This document shows, piece by piece, positions 46,519-58,627 of a DNA stretch of 64,000 bases. The notes beneath the pieces are model-generated. The model was not told where the DNA came from and did no database searches. It was given only the letters and a program-made list of their open reading frames with translations. The position numbers were made by a program, and so were the translations under genes. How positions within the stretch are numbered: position 1 is the first letter of the stretch; each line of letters begins with the position of its first letter. The stretch covers positions 10,375,768 to 10,439,767 of the forward strand of contig NC_049995.1 of NCBI RefSeq assembly GCF_000003815.2, in the 5' to 3' direction. The stretch is from Branchiostoma floridae. Taxonomy: Eukaryota > Chordata > Leptocardii > Amphioxiformes > Branchiostomatidae.

Positions 46519-49247
46519 CTACACCCTTTTCAAAACTCGTCGGCAAGTTTTTCCCGATGGAAGAAGGGTCGTCTGAAAGAAAACAAAACAAAAGAAAGGT
46601 AAATTTTGTGTCAATAGACAACAACGAGTATTTCGGTTGGAAATACAGATAAAGACAAAAATAGAGTTTCTCATATTTTTTGTGGTTCATCAATTATGAA
46701 AAATCATTTGATTGACGTTGCATGTATCCACTGATTGATTTCTGATAACCAATGTAAAAAAAAAAAAAAAACCTGCCAGGACAGAGACAGAGACAGATCA
46801 AAGTCACCAAACACAATAACTCCCTGTGGATTCTTCCAACTGACCCCATGGCCTGGACTGTCTGTCTTGTCTGATTAAGGACTGGTACTATCACATCTGT
46901 AGTCTACTTCCTGTCACTACCACAACTCTGACCTACGTGGTGACCTGATCATCTTCTTCCCTCTCAATTTTTTTTCTATACACACCAACACATACTACCA
47001 TATTTAAAACAAGACCGCGACACCATAATAATAATAAAATGCCAAGTTAAAACAAGCCCCTTCAACCTCCTTGATTGAAATCAACACATCAAAATGGCGA
47101 CAACCCTTCCCATCATACACCACTGATCAGTGATGGGAAACAAAATGGTGGCGCCTAATGACGGGACCTAAAACTATAAAGGTTTTGCTAAACCTGTGCC
47201 TCTGTTCACTGAGGTAATGACAGACAGGCATAGACAATCAGACACTAACACGTTTATGGAGTAAAACAACAACAACAACAACAATAACAACATTGAAACA
47301 AACATTACCAACTCCAGATCCCCTTTGTTGTCAATCCGACCTGTTCCGACGGATTCGCCAGTTGCTCTCAAGGTCCGGGTCACCAATCGACCATACTCAT
47401 CCCAAGACATCTGGGCCTGTGTGTGTGGCGGTAAATCAACATGTGTTATAGCATAGATATTAATCTTTGTAGGTAAATTACATTATACGAAAAGAGCAAA
47501 ACTTTGTTTGGGCATTGATCATGTGGCAGCCTTCATTGATTTCCTTTTCTTTTTTCTTTATTAGTTAATACTCACCACTTTATATGACATTATAATAGTT
47601 AATGGCAGTGAAAATCACACTCCTGTTAATAGTAAATATAGTATTATCAAGTGTCAGCTATGTCAGAAAATTCAGGCGGTACCGAGTTGCAATGGATAAT
47701 GGACCTGCAGTCTGTAACGAACGGAAGATATACTTGTTTTTTTGCAAGGGCGGCGGATTAAATTGTCAGAATCTCAAGATGGTGGCGCCCGTCAATGAGC
47801 GGACAGTATAGTAAAGTAGGTTATAACAGACCTGCATCGATACTCTACTATCAGGCTCACCCCTGAGGTGTCACCAAAAATGAATATGCATTACCTGAAA
47901 GTGCGTGAAACCTGTCGCGATGTGGACTGGCGGTTGTCCAACAGTTAAAGTCATCTCAAACGTTACACGGCCGTACTGGTTTTGATACTGTCGGTAGGTG
48001 ATTTGGTTTCCGGTGACGATGTACTCTTCCACTGGGCTCATTTTGAATAATGTTACTATCTTACGGGCAAACCACGGAACACCTGTTGTCAACCAGAAAA
48101 AAAAGTACTGATTTAGTTTTACTGATTTGTTTCTGGGTAAAAAGAAGTGGGCACTCAGAAAAAGAAGAAGGAATAAGAACACACCAGCAAAAAGTGTGGC
48201 AATGAAAATGCATTGCCACGGCGATGGAGTTATGGTTTATATATATTGAATTATACATTTGCAGTTGTTGGTGTGTTTTACTTTGCGCCTTTCCTCTGGG
48301 TCTGTTTACAGCCTATGCTAACAAGGGTCTAACTAGCTACTTGATGGATGGGCTGTCGACCTCTGCCCTACATCTTGGAATGCCAGTCCCGATTCCTGGG
48401 ACTCTAAAGACAATAGGACTGTGTACTACCTCTCTGCCTCCCTCCACCAAACATTGTCATTTCTTGTGGTCCGCATTCTGCTTCTGAACATGCCCCTTTG
48501 GGGAACGGAAACATGCAGACTAGCATGATCCAGCTACGCACGCGCGGACTCTAAATTCCTCACATGCCTGTGCAATGCTGGGAATTCCTGACAAACGGTC
48601 GTACGGTCGTACACTATACTGTTAGGCGTCGCAACGAGCCGTCGCCGAAAACAATAGTTTCCCGGTAAAATAACCCCCCCCCTTGGACAATCTTGGCCCG
48701 TTCGCACTATAGATAGCAATTTTTTCCAGCAAAAACGGTGACTGGCTGTCGCGATGGAGCATACTCAAAAGTAACGCTTTGTTAAATTTCTACGTGCTAA
48801 GTTTTGTTTGCATTCGTCGGGTTGACAAAGTCTACCAAGTCCTCTAAAATGTGTTTACAGTATCTACTTATAGTAAGTATGGACGGTGTTTTCAAGCAAA
48901 GATGGGCCCAGCGCAGGTCAGCTTACGACAGCGAACTGTGGTCACATTTTTCGATTTCTAAGCCAGAATAGGATGTTATATAATATGACCTTGTAAAAGT
49001 TCCTTGGGCTAGGTTAGCCGTAGTTCTGTCTTTAAACTTTCTCGACCGTACTGTCTTGTAAAATTGTCAACAGTTCTGTCATAACCTCGCTAGAAATCTC
49101 ATGACAAAACTTATCGTACGTACAACTAAGACGATTGCAAAGTAACCTACCTTGCTCACGAAGAAAGTCGTCGTAATTTTCGTTCTGAGAGTGATCTTGT
49201 TTCCATCTACCATTGAGCTGGGCGAGTTGATGCATGTTTTGTTCCAT
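46519..49247 (-). CDS. Divergent intracellular lipid-binding protein C (4 exons, 148 aa)
   Basis: Exons in transcript order: 49247-49151, 48082-47895, 47416-47309, 46572-46519; phases 1, 0, 0 as in other iLBPs. The N-terminus MEQNMHQLAQLNGRWKQDHS carries the G-x-W motif after a Gln-rich lead not found in genes A and B. Exon 2 has GVPWFARKIVTLFK and ITYRQYQNQYG and ends GFTHFQ; exon 3 is WDEYGRLVTRT with GRIDNKGDLEL; exon 4 reads LLPSGKTCRRVLKRV then stop. The last-strand Arg-x-Tyr is Arg-Val-Leu, recalling the liver/ileal FABP type where the Tyr is also absent. Exon 4 is also open in another frame, but splice phase and homology select this one. Ligand unknown. DR1-like and CRE-like elements lie 0.8 kb upstream. 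Confidence 0.88.
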
Positions 49248-50456
49248 GTCGAACGTTTGTTGTGACTCTCGTACACGGAAACAACCCTAGTAGATCAATC
49301 CTTTCAAGGCATCAGTGAAGCTTGAACTGACTTAAAGGGGTGACGCATATCTACAGAGCAAAACAGCTGGTCAAGCTAGGGTCATATGCTAATTAATAAT
49401 GGGTGACCTATAAATAGATTTCCTATCAGTGAACCCCTTTTCGTGCGGGGGACAATTTTTATTGACAGGATGAAAACGAGGTCAATGAAACACAAACACA
49501 TTGTTAATTAGACAGTATTTTATATTTATAGATATTTCTCCCAAACCAACTACACTAATTGTGTACGTCATAATAAAGTCAAGTCAATGTCATACTATGA
49601 GTAGTGTCAACATGCCTTATATAAGACATGTAACTATGTAGATATGTAATAATTATCCACATATGATATCATGTTTGCAACCACTAGGCCGTATTTTACC
49701 CGTATGAAGCATTCAATCTGTAAATAGTAGAACGTAGCGGTGGTAGAACGCATACATGTGGTACTAATACGTTAAATGAAACGAGACTGGTCGTTCTCCT
49801 GCTTTGTATAAAGTCATTCGAATATTATACTCGTATCTTATGGTCCTGATGTGACTGTGTTTTGCTCACTTTACACATGTATGGTTGAGTTATGGCAGTT
49901 TTCACACAGGGTTTAGAATATCGTACACAGACACTATCAATCACTGGTACTAAAGACCACTAAATAATTTCCTCACAAGGCTGAACCAATCGCACAATCG
50001 ACAGCTCCCTTCAGCAAGATCTAACCGACTATTTTCCTCACGTCCCGTATGACCTTTGCACTTTTGATGCGTCACATGTGAGGGAATGTGTTCGTGGCGT
50101 CACAGAAAGCACGCTGGTTGGCTGGTCGGTTGAAACATACACATTGTCAACGTCTTTTCTTTTTATCTTAGCGTCTCGTCCTTGGGACTGCAACCGTTTC
50201 AAGTTGCGGGGTTAGCGACAAAGACGACCCAACTGAAATGTACACAAATAACGTTGTAAAATACTATAGATATGTTTACAATGCATCACGCATATGTTAC
50301 ATCTGATCCATACAAGAGAAGGACTTGATAAAGAATGGGGTTTTGTTATATCAGTAGTATCAGTTTTATTCAATACATGAAAACAGCAACACTGTTCATT
50401 AGAAATCAGAACTGCGTATCTCTTAGTAGACACCACCTCCTAGCGATAGTATGCCA
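49248..50456. other. Promoter region of iLBP gene C
   Basis: About 49,405-49,420 on the minus strand is a TATTTATAGGTCACC-type sequence shared with gene D (57,297-57,312), a possible TATA region. The DR1-like motif (50,050) and CRE/CCAAT module (about 50,095) stand a further 640 bp upstream. The stretch between them resembles the same stretch of gene D and is absent in gene E. Confidence 0.5.
50050..50062 (-). promoter_or_regulatory. DR1-like nuclear-receptor element, iLBP gene C
   Basis: TGACCTTTGCACT, identical to that of gene A; 0.8 kb before the ATG. Followed upstream by GTGGCGTCACAGAAAGCACG and CTGGTTGGCTGG, a weakened CRE-like/CCAAT module. Confidence 0.5.
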
Positions 50457-53400
50457 TCAATGCACCCTCTTCAAAACCCGTCGGCAAGTTTTTCCCGATG
50501 GAAGAAGGGTCGTCTGGAAGAAAACAAAATAAAGGTAAAACCTTTCGTCAATAGCCCCTTCCCATCATACACCAATCCTCGTGAGTGATGTTAAACAAAA
50601 TGGTGGCGCCCATTGACGGGACCTAAAACTATATAGGTTTTGTTATCGTAAAAGCCTCTGTTCACTTAGGCAATAGACATGACAGGCACTAACAGGTTTA
50701 TAGCCTGGTATCCTGCAATTGCAAAGAGGAGAGAAGAGACTCGGGAGCTATATTACGGCTGGATACCAGGCTAACAGGTTTATGGAGTAAAAGAAAAACA
50801 ACAACAACAAAAGAACAAACACTACCAACTCCAGATCCCCTTTGCTGTCCATTCGACCTGTTTGAATGAATTCGCCACTTTTTTTCCTGGTTCGCGTCAC
50901 CAATCGACCATACTGATCCCAAGAAATCTGGGCCTGTGTGTGTAGAAGCAAATCAACATGCGTTATCAGCATAGCATACTGGGTAGATATTAATCTTTGT
51001 AGGTATGATCATACGAAAATAGCAAAACTTGATACGGGCATTGATCATGTGGCAGCCGTCATTGATTTACTTTTTTTTTTTCTTTTTATTGAATGCTCAC
51101 CACTCTACAGTTAATGGTTGTGAAAACCACGCTCCTATTATGAAGTGTCAGCCATGTCAGGAACTTCTAGTGGAAGTTAACCCTATCCAGACTGGGCTTT
51201 CTTTTACATTCCCTGGTCGGGGTGGGGGTTGGGGTGTGGGGGGTTCTCATTCGGCACCCTTTTCTAATTTCAAAAATGCTTACTGTATGATCACCAAATT
51301 TGCAGGGGGTGATATGCTTGTCAAGTTTTATAATTCCTGAAATCTTTATATCATCATTATGTAATATGACGTAATTAATACTTCTTTAGTTGATTTTTAG
51401 CTAAAACGGGGAATTCCCATAATACCTAAATATTTCACACAAAAAGTTAACGACAAAGGTTTCTTATCAATATTTAAGTGTTGTAAGACTTCTGCCGACG
51501 CAACGACATCAAAATAACATCATAAAATTATGTAATCTATATTTAAGCTATCCGCCATCTTGGATCATCAACCTTAAATGACTTAAGATACATCTTCTTC
51601 AACATATAACCCTAAAATCCCATGAAAACGAATGTTTTCTGTAGAAAAATACCAAGTAGTGATGAAATTCGAATGAAAATAAGCTGGTTATCATAATATT
51701 GTCGGCCATCTTGGATTTTGACCAATTACGTCTCACATTAGCATAATTCATGAATAGCTAGTAATAAATATCACACAAAGATATGTTAGATATCAAAGAT
51801 ATATGAAAACAAGTGTAGTTTAGCAAGAAAATCTTAAAATCATATTGTTTAAACCACAATCAGTAAATTTTGTAAAGTATGGTTTTAGAAACCCGTTGTT
51901 TGTAAATTGTTGCCAACAACATTCTAGGAAAAGTCACCAAGTTAAGCTATACGACGTCAACGATGGCGGGGGCACTTCTAGCCCCCCCCCCCCCCCCCCG
52001 AGGCTGGATAGGGTTAAGCAACGACTAGTTATATCTATAGATAATGGTACTGCAATCTTTAATAGATGGAAGATATACTTTTTATGTAAAGGAGACAGAT
52101 TAAATTGTTACAATTCAGCGCCGCCTTTGACGTGGTAAACCACAAGGTGTTGTTAGCCAAACTAAAGAGCTACGTGTTTGTCCAGTCGGCCGTCAATTGG
52201 GTCAACAGCTATCTGACAGATAGAACACAGGCTGTCAGTGTTAACGGTGGAGTCTCATCACACAGGAAATGCTTAAGTGGTGTTCCACAGGGGAGTTGCT
52301 TGGGGCCATTACTTTTTTGTATATATACCAATGATTTACCCACTGCTATAACTCACTGTAACATAGAATTGTATGCCGATGACTCCACTCCTTCCGCTTC
52401 TGGCCCAAATGTCTCTATGATACAAAACACACTTCAGGCCGAACTTAACCATATATGGGACTGGGTACAAGCAAACAAATTAGTATTAAATGTGGAGAAA
52501 ACAAAATCGATTTTGATGGGAAGTCGCCACAGATTAAGGAGCAACCCAGAGTTACAGCTTTCTTTGAATGGCAAAAGGATTGAACAAGTATTTCAAGCAA
52601 AACTACTTGGTTTCATTATAGATCAGTACTTAACATGGACACAGCAAGCAGACAAAGTCCTGAATAGGATGACTGGTTCACTAGCAATGCTTAAGAGATC
52701 TAGACATCTGATTGTGGATGGACCGCTTAAGATGGTGACGCAGGCACTAGTGTTATCCCATCTGGATTATTGTGCTTGCTTATTATCTGCCTGCCCTCAG
52801 ACCTCCTTGAACAAGCTACAGATTCTGCAAAATAGGGCAGCTAGACTAATTCTTAATGCGCGCTATAATGAGAACATTGATTATATGCATAGTAAACTAC
52901 AATGGCCAACAGTTAAAGAAAGATTGTACACAGGTACTCTTTCTATGTTCAACAAGCTATTAGTATCTAAGGAACCTAGAGCTATGTATAGCAGATTAGA
53001 AAACATTAGTAGCAGACATGAGCACAGCACTCGTCTTGCGACAAGTGGTGGTTTTAGATTACCAAAGCCACGAACTGCGGCCTTGACAAGGACCTTCTTG
53101 TATAGATGCACCAAGTCAGATAACACTTTCCCACCACAAATGAAAGCAACCTCACCTTCCATTTTCAAAACACACATTGTGAATTGGATCCGGACAAAAA
53201 TCAACACAAACAAACCCTTGCAGGATTGGTGGTAGACGAATTTGTATGTAGATATAATGTAGATAATTGACTTGTGTTGTGGATATTTTCTTTGTTAATT
53301 ACACCCATTTGGTTATTTATTTATGGTTTCAACGATTGATGTTTTGTTACTTATGTTATAGCCTTTGACCTCTGACCCCTCCTCATTACTTCTGTTTACT

Positions 53401-56400
53401 GAGTTTATTATATTTCAGCCATACCATAGGTATGGTGAAATATATTGTATTCGTAATGTTTCTTTCTTTCTTCTTTCTTTCTTTCTCCTGTCAAATCTTC
53501 GGAACACGGTATCTCCGTTGTTCCTGAACCGATTGACTTGAAATTTGACACAAGGGTAGAGTGGGTCAATATCCCCAGACGTTTTTTTCATTTTTTTCAT
53601 ATCTACCTTTAAAATGATTTTATTAAGGTTTTTTGGTCATCTTAAGACCAAAACTGTATATTTGGGCCCCCTGTACCCTGGTATTATAACCGAATGAGCT
53701 GAAATTTGTCACAGATGTGCTTTGATAATTCCCCCATACAAATTCAATACCACTTTTGGTGTACAGTATAACGAAATGCTTATTTTTGCGATTTTTTGGT
53801 CATTTTTTGACCAAAAAAGGACACTTTTGGCTCCTGTACCTTGGTTTTAGAACCGGATGACCTGAAATTTAGTATAGGAGTGCCCTAGACATATGCGCAC
53901 ATGGATTCATTAACAGTTGAGGCATACAGTACAACAAAATGCTTAATTTTACGATTATTTGGCCATTTTATGACCAAAAAGTACACTTTTGGCTCTTGTG
54001 CTCTGGTTTTAAAACCAAATGACCTAAATTTTGGTAAAATGGTGCACCAGATATTCATTCAAATGACACATGTATAATTTTTGTCATAGACTACGTCAAA
54101 ATGATAGATTTGGGGATTTTTTTTCCAATAGCCACAGGGGTCAATGACCTTAAGGTCGTTGACCCCAGCTGCAGATTGCACCTTCTGGCATATATGTCTA
54201 TTTAATCTAATTAGATAGGTAACCAATCACTTAGCCTGAATCTATATCCTAAAGAGGGGGGGGGGAGGGTGACAGCCAATCAGCGAGTCCGGTGTTATCT
54301 GGAAGAGTCCATTCTTACACGGAGGGGTTCATTTTTTTTAAAATTCATCCTCGGACTGGTGAAGTCTTTCAGTGGGTGTATTTTTGGACAGGTCTATTTT
54401 GCAGTTTTACAGAAGGTGTGCTGGAAGAGTCTATTCTCGCACGGAGGGGGGATTTTTTTAAATTCATATTTTGGACTTTGGTGACTTCTAGTTTGTCAAA
54501 GTCTTTCAGCAGGGTTATTTTGGACTGGTCTAATTTGCAATTTTAAATGGGTGTGCTGGAAGAGTCCATTCTTGCATGGAGGGGGGATTTTTTAAAAATC
54601 TATTGGCTTTTTTTTAAATCCATTTTTGGGACTTCAGTGATTATGTCAAAGTCCTATTTTAGCGGATGTATTTTTGGACTGCTCTACTTTACATGGAAGA
54701 ATCCATTTTTTGCACACGGAAGGGGGATTTTTTCAAATTCAGTTTGGACGGGTGGTGATGATTCAAAATTCAATTTTTAGTGGAAGTGTTTTTAGACTGG
54801 TCTATTATACCTTTTCATGCACTGGGACCTTTTTTGCTGAATTCAATTTTGGATTTGGTTTCTTATTCAAAAGGCCAAGGTTTCAGTGGGAGTATTTCTG
54901 GACTGGTCTATTGTGCAAATTCACATAGGGTGCACTGGAGTCCATTCTTGAAGTTGAACGGGGGAATTTTGTAAGATTCATTTTTGGGTTAAACCGCCAT
55001 TAGTAAAAGTGATTTTTCAAATGGGTGATTTTGAAATAGTCTATTGTTGCATGGGGAGGGAGATGGCTGAAATATGCTGTATTTGCTCTCAAGCAAATGT
55101 CGGTCTTTCTAGTGTTACAGTTTTGTAATCAGTTCACTTCAGTTTTTCTTTGTCATACAGTATACATGTACTTTTGTTGACTTTATGTTATTTGATGGTT
55201 TTAATTTGTAATGTTGATGGACGACTCCAGGAAGAATAGAGTTATGATAATAATTGTAACTCTAATTGGAGATCGAAATAAACAAACAAATACAATCTCA
55301 AGGTGGCGGCGCCTGTCAATTATGGACAGTCGTATATGAAGTTTAGCTTATCGGTAACCTGCAACGATACTTTATTCTCAGGCTCACTCCTGAGGTGTCG
55401 CCAAAATACTGTAAATGCATTTAAGTTCGCGGGGATTTAATTTCGCGGTAACGGGAAAATGGACTTTTCGCGGTGGTTTTTAATTTCGTCGTAGCACCAT
55501 GCACTGTAGTCTCTTACTGTTATGGAAAAATATTCGCGGTGGTTTTAAATTCGCGGTGAAGCGGCAGCCGCGAAACCGCGAACATTAATCCACCGCGAAC
55601 ATTTCTGCATTTACAGTAAACATGTACCAGAGTACCTGAAAGTGGCTGATGGCGACGCCCGTCAACCGTGGATAGTCATAAAACAGGTTGTTGTTAACCT
55701 ACAACGATATTCTATTGTCAGGCTCACCCCTAAGGTGTCGCCAAAAATAAATATGTATTACCTGAAAGTGGCTGAAACCCGCCGCGATGTTGACTGGCGG
55801 TTGTCCAACAGTTAGAGTCATCTCGAACGATATGGTCCGGCTATCGTTGTTCTCGTACTGTCGGTAGGTGATCTGGTCTCCGGTGATGATGTACTCTTCT
55901 ACGGGGCTTATTTTGAGCCAAGATGCTATCTTACAGCAAAACCACGGCACACCTGTTGTACCAGAAAAGAGTAATGGTATTGCTTTTATGATTGCAAGCA
56001 GCTTATTGTTTCTGAGTAAAAAGGGGATAACCCTGCATCTGCTTGGTTTGACAGAAAAAGAAAAAGGAATAAGGACGCAACAGCAAAAACAATATNNNNN
56101 NNNNNNNNNNNNNNNNNNNNNNNNNNNNNNNNNNNNNNNNNNNNNNNNNNNNNNNNNNNNNNNNNNNNNNNNNNNNNNNNNNNNNNNNNNNNNNNAGTTT
56201 TGTTTTTGTTGTTGTTTACTTAATGGTCACCACGGAACAACACCTGAAGGTCACTCAAGGTTACGGGTTACATTGTAACTGTAACAGCATCTCTTCGCCC
56301 TAGGTCAGAAACATCATGATTGAGACCAGCCCAATTGCTCACTATGAGTGAGGACTAACTGACCCAATAGGCGAAGCAGGGGTTACGAGGGCTGCTGAGG

Positions 56401-57133
56401 AAATTCCCTACCCCATTTTGGCCGGCATGGTTTGATTCGCTCACACCGCACCATCGCACATGTGGCGGGTCTTTTAGGTGACCGGAGTATGGCTCTTCTC
56501 AAACACGGGGCCTCCATTCAACGTCCTATCCGAGGAAAGGCCCTAGCCGAAGCTAGGTACTCATTTTCACCTGAGTAAAGTTACATAATATGATCTTGTA
56601 GAAGTTGCAGAATTACATATAGACAAAAGAGTTTCTTCCCACGAGCAATCCTAGAATGGAACTCTTTACCCGCAGCAGAGACAGTAACTGTACCATCAAT
56701 AGCAGCCTTCAGGGAGAAGATGGCTCATGTGAACTCAGCATACCTCATGATTACTACAAAACTACCACATGTTTTAGACACTCATCAGTGGCCTAACCTT
56801 TGACCCAACAGTGTGACATATTCATCGGCTCGTCGATGTTGGTCACCTATCCCGAAGAGGAAGAAGTTCCTTGGGCTAGGTTAGTCTTGGTTGTGTCGTA
56901 AAACGTTCTTGGTCGTACAAAACTCGGCTTAGCTGTCTTGTAAAAATGTTGTAGATAGGTTTGGTCATAACCTGACGAAAATCCCGCGACAAAACGTATC
57001 GTACGACTAAGACGACTGCAAACCTACCATTTTCACGGAGAAATTGGTCGTAGTTCTCGTTCTGAGAGTGGTCTTGTTTCCATCTACCATTGAGTGCCTG
57101 TAGCTGGGCGAGTTGCTCCATGTTTTGTTCCAT
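50457..57133 (-). CDS. Divergent intracellular lipid-binding protein D (4 exons, 153 aa)
   Basis: Exons in transcript order: 57133-57028, 55952-55762, 50933-50826, 50513-50457; same phases as gene C. The start MEQNMEQLAQLQALNGRWKQ has three more residues than C before the G-x-W motif. Exon 2 has GVPWFCCKIASWLK and ITYRQYENNDS; exon 3 WDQYGRLVTRTRKKSGE; exon 4 LLPSGKTCRRVLKRVH. Intron 2 is unusually long (4.8 kb) because it holds a LINE insertion (52,115-55,290) and a MITE (55,409-55,616). A 100-base gap at 56,096 lies in intron 1. All exons are open, so it looks functional. A perfect DR1 (coding strand AGTTCAAAGGTCA) lies 1.07 kb upstream. Role expected as a cytosolic lipid carrier; ligand unknown. 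Confidence 0.88.
52115..53235 (+). pseudogene. Reverse transcriptase C-terminal part of the LINE
   Basis: Frame open for 376 codons counted from an ATG at 52,105 that lies in the flank. RT motifs in order: AFDVVNH (motif A Asp), SGVPQGSCLGPLLF, catalytic YADD (residues 90-93), NVEKTKSILMG and KLLGFIID, then the C-terminal region DYCACLLS, LQILQNRAARLIL and LQWPTVKERL typical of CR1/Jockey-group non-LTR elements. The endonuclease and the first part of the RT are missing because of 5' truncation, so it cannot act on its own. The frame is otherwise undamaged, suggesting a fairly young insertion. Confidence 0.9.
53410..53443. other. Hairpin at the start of the LINE 3' tandem region
   Basis: ATATTTCAGCCATACC, ATA, GGTATGGTGAAATAT form a 15-bp stem with one bulged base. 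Followed by a CTTT-rich tract. It may mark the boundary of a sequence acquired by the LINE. Confidence 0.6.
53520..54130. repeat. 161-bp tandem repeat, four copies
   Basis: GACCTGAAATTT-type anchors at 53,541, 53,702, 53,865 and 54,026 give periods 161, 163 and 161. Each unit has TTTTTGGTCATTTT / GACCAAAAA self-complementary words and a CTGTACCTTGGTTTTA-ACC word. Confidence 0.85.
54290..55060. repeat. ~120-140-bp degenerate tandem repeat, about six copies
   Basis: Units share CTGGAAGAGTCCATTCTTGC, ACGGAGGGGGGATTTTTT, AAATTCATTTTTGGACT and GGGTGTATTTTTGGACTGGT, starting near 54,299, 54,420, 54,557 and 54,692, with later decayed ones. Confidence 0.75.
55297..55770 (-). repeat. Partial duplication of the exon 2/intron 2 junction of iLBP gene D
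   Basis: The segment CAGGCTCACTCCTGAGGTGT-CGCCAAAA ... ACCTGAAAGTGGCTGA (55,379-55,652) repeats CAGGCTCACCCCTAAGGTGT ... ACCTGAAAGTGGCTGA at 55,719-55,776. The upstream copy thus holds the last ~16 exon bases (CACTTTCAG) and a GTACTC pseudo-donor inside intron 2. The copy is split by the 208-bp MITE. Confidence 0.7.
55409..55616. mobile_element. 208-bp Tc1/mariner-like MITE, copy 2 (inverted)
   Basis: CTGTAAATGCATTTAAGTTC at the left, TTCTGCATTTACAG at the right, TA on both sides (55,407-55,408 and 55,617-55,618). Same length as the copy at 23,280 and opposite in orientation. The first and last ~14 bp match the plant/animal TA-target type. Confidence 0.85.
56096..56195. other. Assembly gap (100 N)
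   Basis: Run of 100 N in intron 1 of iLBP gene D. Real size unknown. Confidence 0.99.
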
Positions 57134-57678
57134 GTTGTACGTTTGTGACTCGCGGTCTACACGTCACGGAACCACTAGAATTCAAACCTTTCGAGGCGTC
57201 AGTGAAGCTTGAATTGACTTAAGATCACTTAAAGCTTGACACATATTTACTGAGCAAAACAACCGATGACGCTGGGGTCACATGCTAAGGCAATAGGTGA
57301 CCTATAAACAAGGTCAATTAGTAGACAGTAAACAGATATTTGTAGACAATCTTTAAAACTTGGATCTGGCATAGAAAAGACCCACACCTGTGCATAACTA
57401 ACCTCTTTAATGTCTTTGAAAAGGACTTCGAAGAACGGATATACAATAGTAGACTGACAACCAATGTAGATTGATTGTACAAATTTACTATTGATATTTT
57501 GGCATGAACCCTACCTATTGTTAAACTACTCCATGTTTGATCATAGAGTAGTAACAGACTGTACATATTCCTTAAGGTTTCCCAGTATTTTGACAAATGT
57601 ACTACATGTAAGTGTCTTTCCTGACTGTTTCACTGCCCATGTACTGCATGTTAAGTACACATGTAATTCGTCCAGACA

Positions 57679-57778
57679 NNNNNNNNNNNNNNNNNNNNNN
57701 NNNNNNNNNNNNNNNNNNNNNNNNNNNNNNNNNNNNNNNNNNNNNNNNNNNNNNNNNNNNNNNNNNNNNNNNNNNNNN
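57679..57778. other. Assembly gap (100 N)
   Basis: Run of 100 N between the core promoter and the distal module of iLBP gene D. Confidence 0.99.
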
Positions 57779-58202
57779 GGCACAGTAATAAGTCATGAAT
57801 ACAATAATACTCGTCTAAGTTCTATAACTACATACATATATAGTATAGAAAAGTGAACATAAATGGCAAGTAGGAAGTTAACTATCTCATCTGTAAGATA
57901 GTAGAACGTAGCGATCAGGAATAATAGTACTGATACTTTGACACTAACGGGAGTTTTGCTTTGAATAAAGGTATTCGGATATTATACTCGTATCTTATAC
58001 TCTTATCTTAATAATAGTCCAGGTGTGTGTGTTTTGCTCATCACCAATATTGATACTTACACATCTATGGTTGAGTTATGGCAGTTTTCACACAAGATTT
58101 TGAAAATCGTGCACAGACACTGTCAATCACTGTTACTATTAACCAATCACACGACAGCTCCCATCGGCAAGGTCTTACCGAGTATTTTCGTCGGGCCCCG
58201 TA

Positions 58203-58215
58203 TGACCTTTGAACT
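58203..58215 (-). promoter_or_regulatory. Canonical DR1 nuclear-receptor element, iLBP gene D
   Basis: TGACCTTTGAACT; coding strand AGTTCA-A-AGGTCA, a textbook DR1. Next to it TGACGTCACAGAGACCATGC and TGATTGG (CRE and inverted CCAAT). Confidence 0.6.
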
Positions 58216-58627
58216 TTGAATGGGTCACACGGGAGTGAGTGTGTTCGTGACGTCACAGAGACCATGCTGATTGGTTAAAACGAAAATTTTCAACGGCCAC
58301 AAGACTGCAACCCTTGCAAGAAGCGGGGTGAGCGTCAAAGCCTGGGAATCGAACTCACGACTTCTTGGTCCACTCAGGCAACAGTGCTATGTACGGCCCG
58401 AATGAAATGTACACTAACAACGTTACAGAAGACTATAGACATGTTTACATTATATCACGCATATGTTAAATCTTATCCATACAAGAGAGAGAATTGCTAA
58501 AAAATGGAGTTATGTTATATTATTATATAAGTAGCATCAGTTTCATTTAATACATGGAAACAGCAAGAATGTTAAAAAATCACTGCGTATCTCTTAATAG
58601 ACGCCACCTCCTAGCGATAGTATGCCA

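Larger units (their letters stand above)
52115..55290 (+). mobile_element. 5'-truncated CR1/L2-like LINE insertion with target-site duplication
   Basis: Begins abruptly inside the reverse transcriptase domain and ends in a 3' sequence TAACTCTAATTGGAGATCGA followed by AATAAACAAACAAA. TACAAT stands on both sides (52,109-52,114 and 55,291-55,296). The flanks, joined, read GATTAAATTGTTACAATCTC, matching the uninterrupted intron 2 of paralogous gene C near 47,755 (GATTAAATTGTCAGAATCTC). Between the reading frame and the tail lie two tandem arrays, so the 3' region is unusually long. Opposite in orientation to the host gene D. Confidence 0.8.
57134..58627. other. Promoter region of iLBP gene D, with gap
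   Basis: Minus-strand TTTATAGGTCACC at about 57,297-57,312 parallels gene C. The DR1 (58,203) and CRE/CCAAT module (about 58,244-58,278) are 0.9 kb further upstream, and the region between contains an assembly gap. Confidence 0.5.

Noticed and set aside
46499-46572. Alternative frame of the terminal exon of iLBP genes C-E (DDPSSIGKNLPT...) and an apparent premature stop in gene E
   Set aside because: Exon 3 ends in phase 0, so the exon must be read as TTLLPSGKTCRRV, which matches the iLBP last strand. In that frame gene E is intact.
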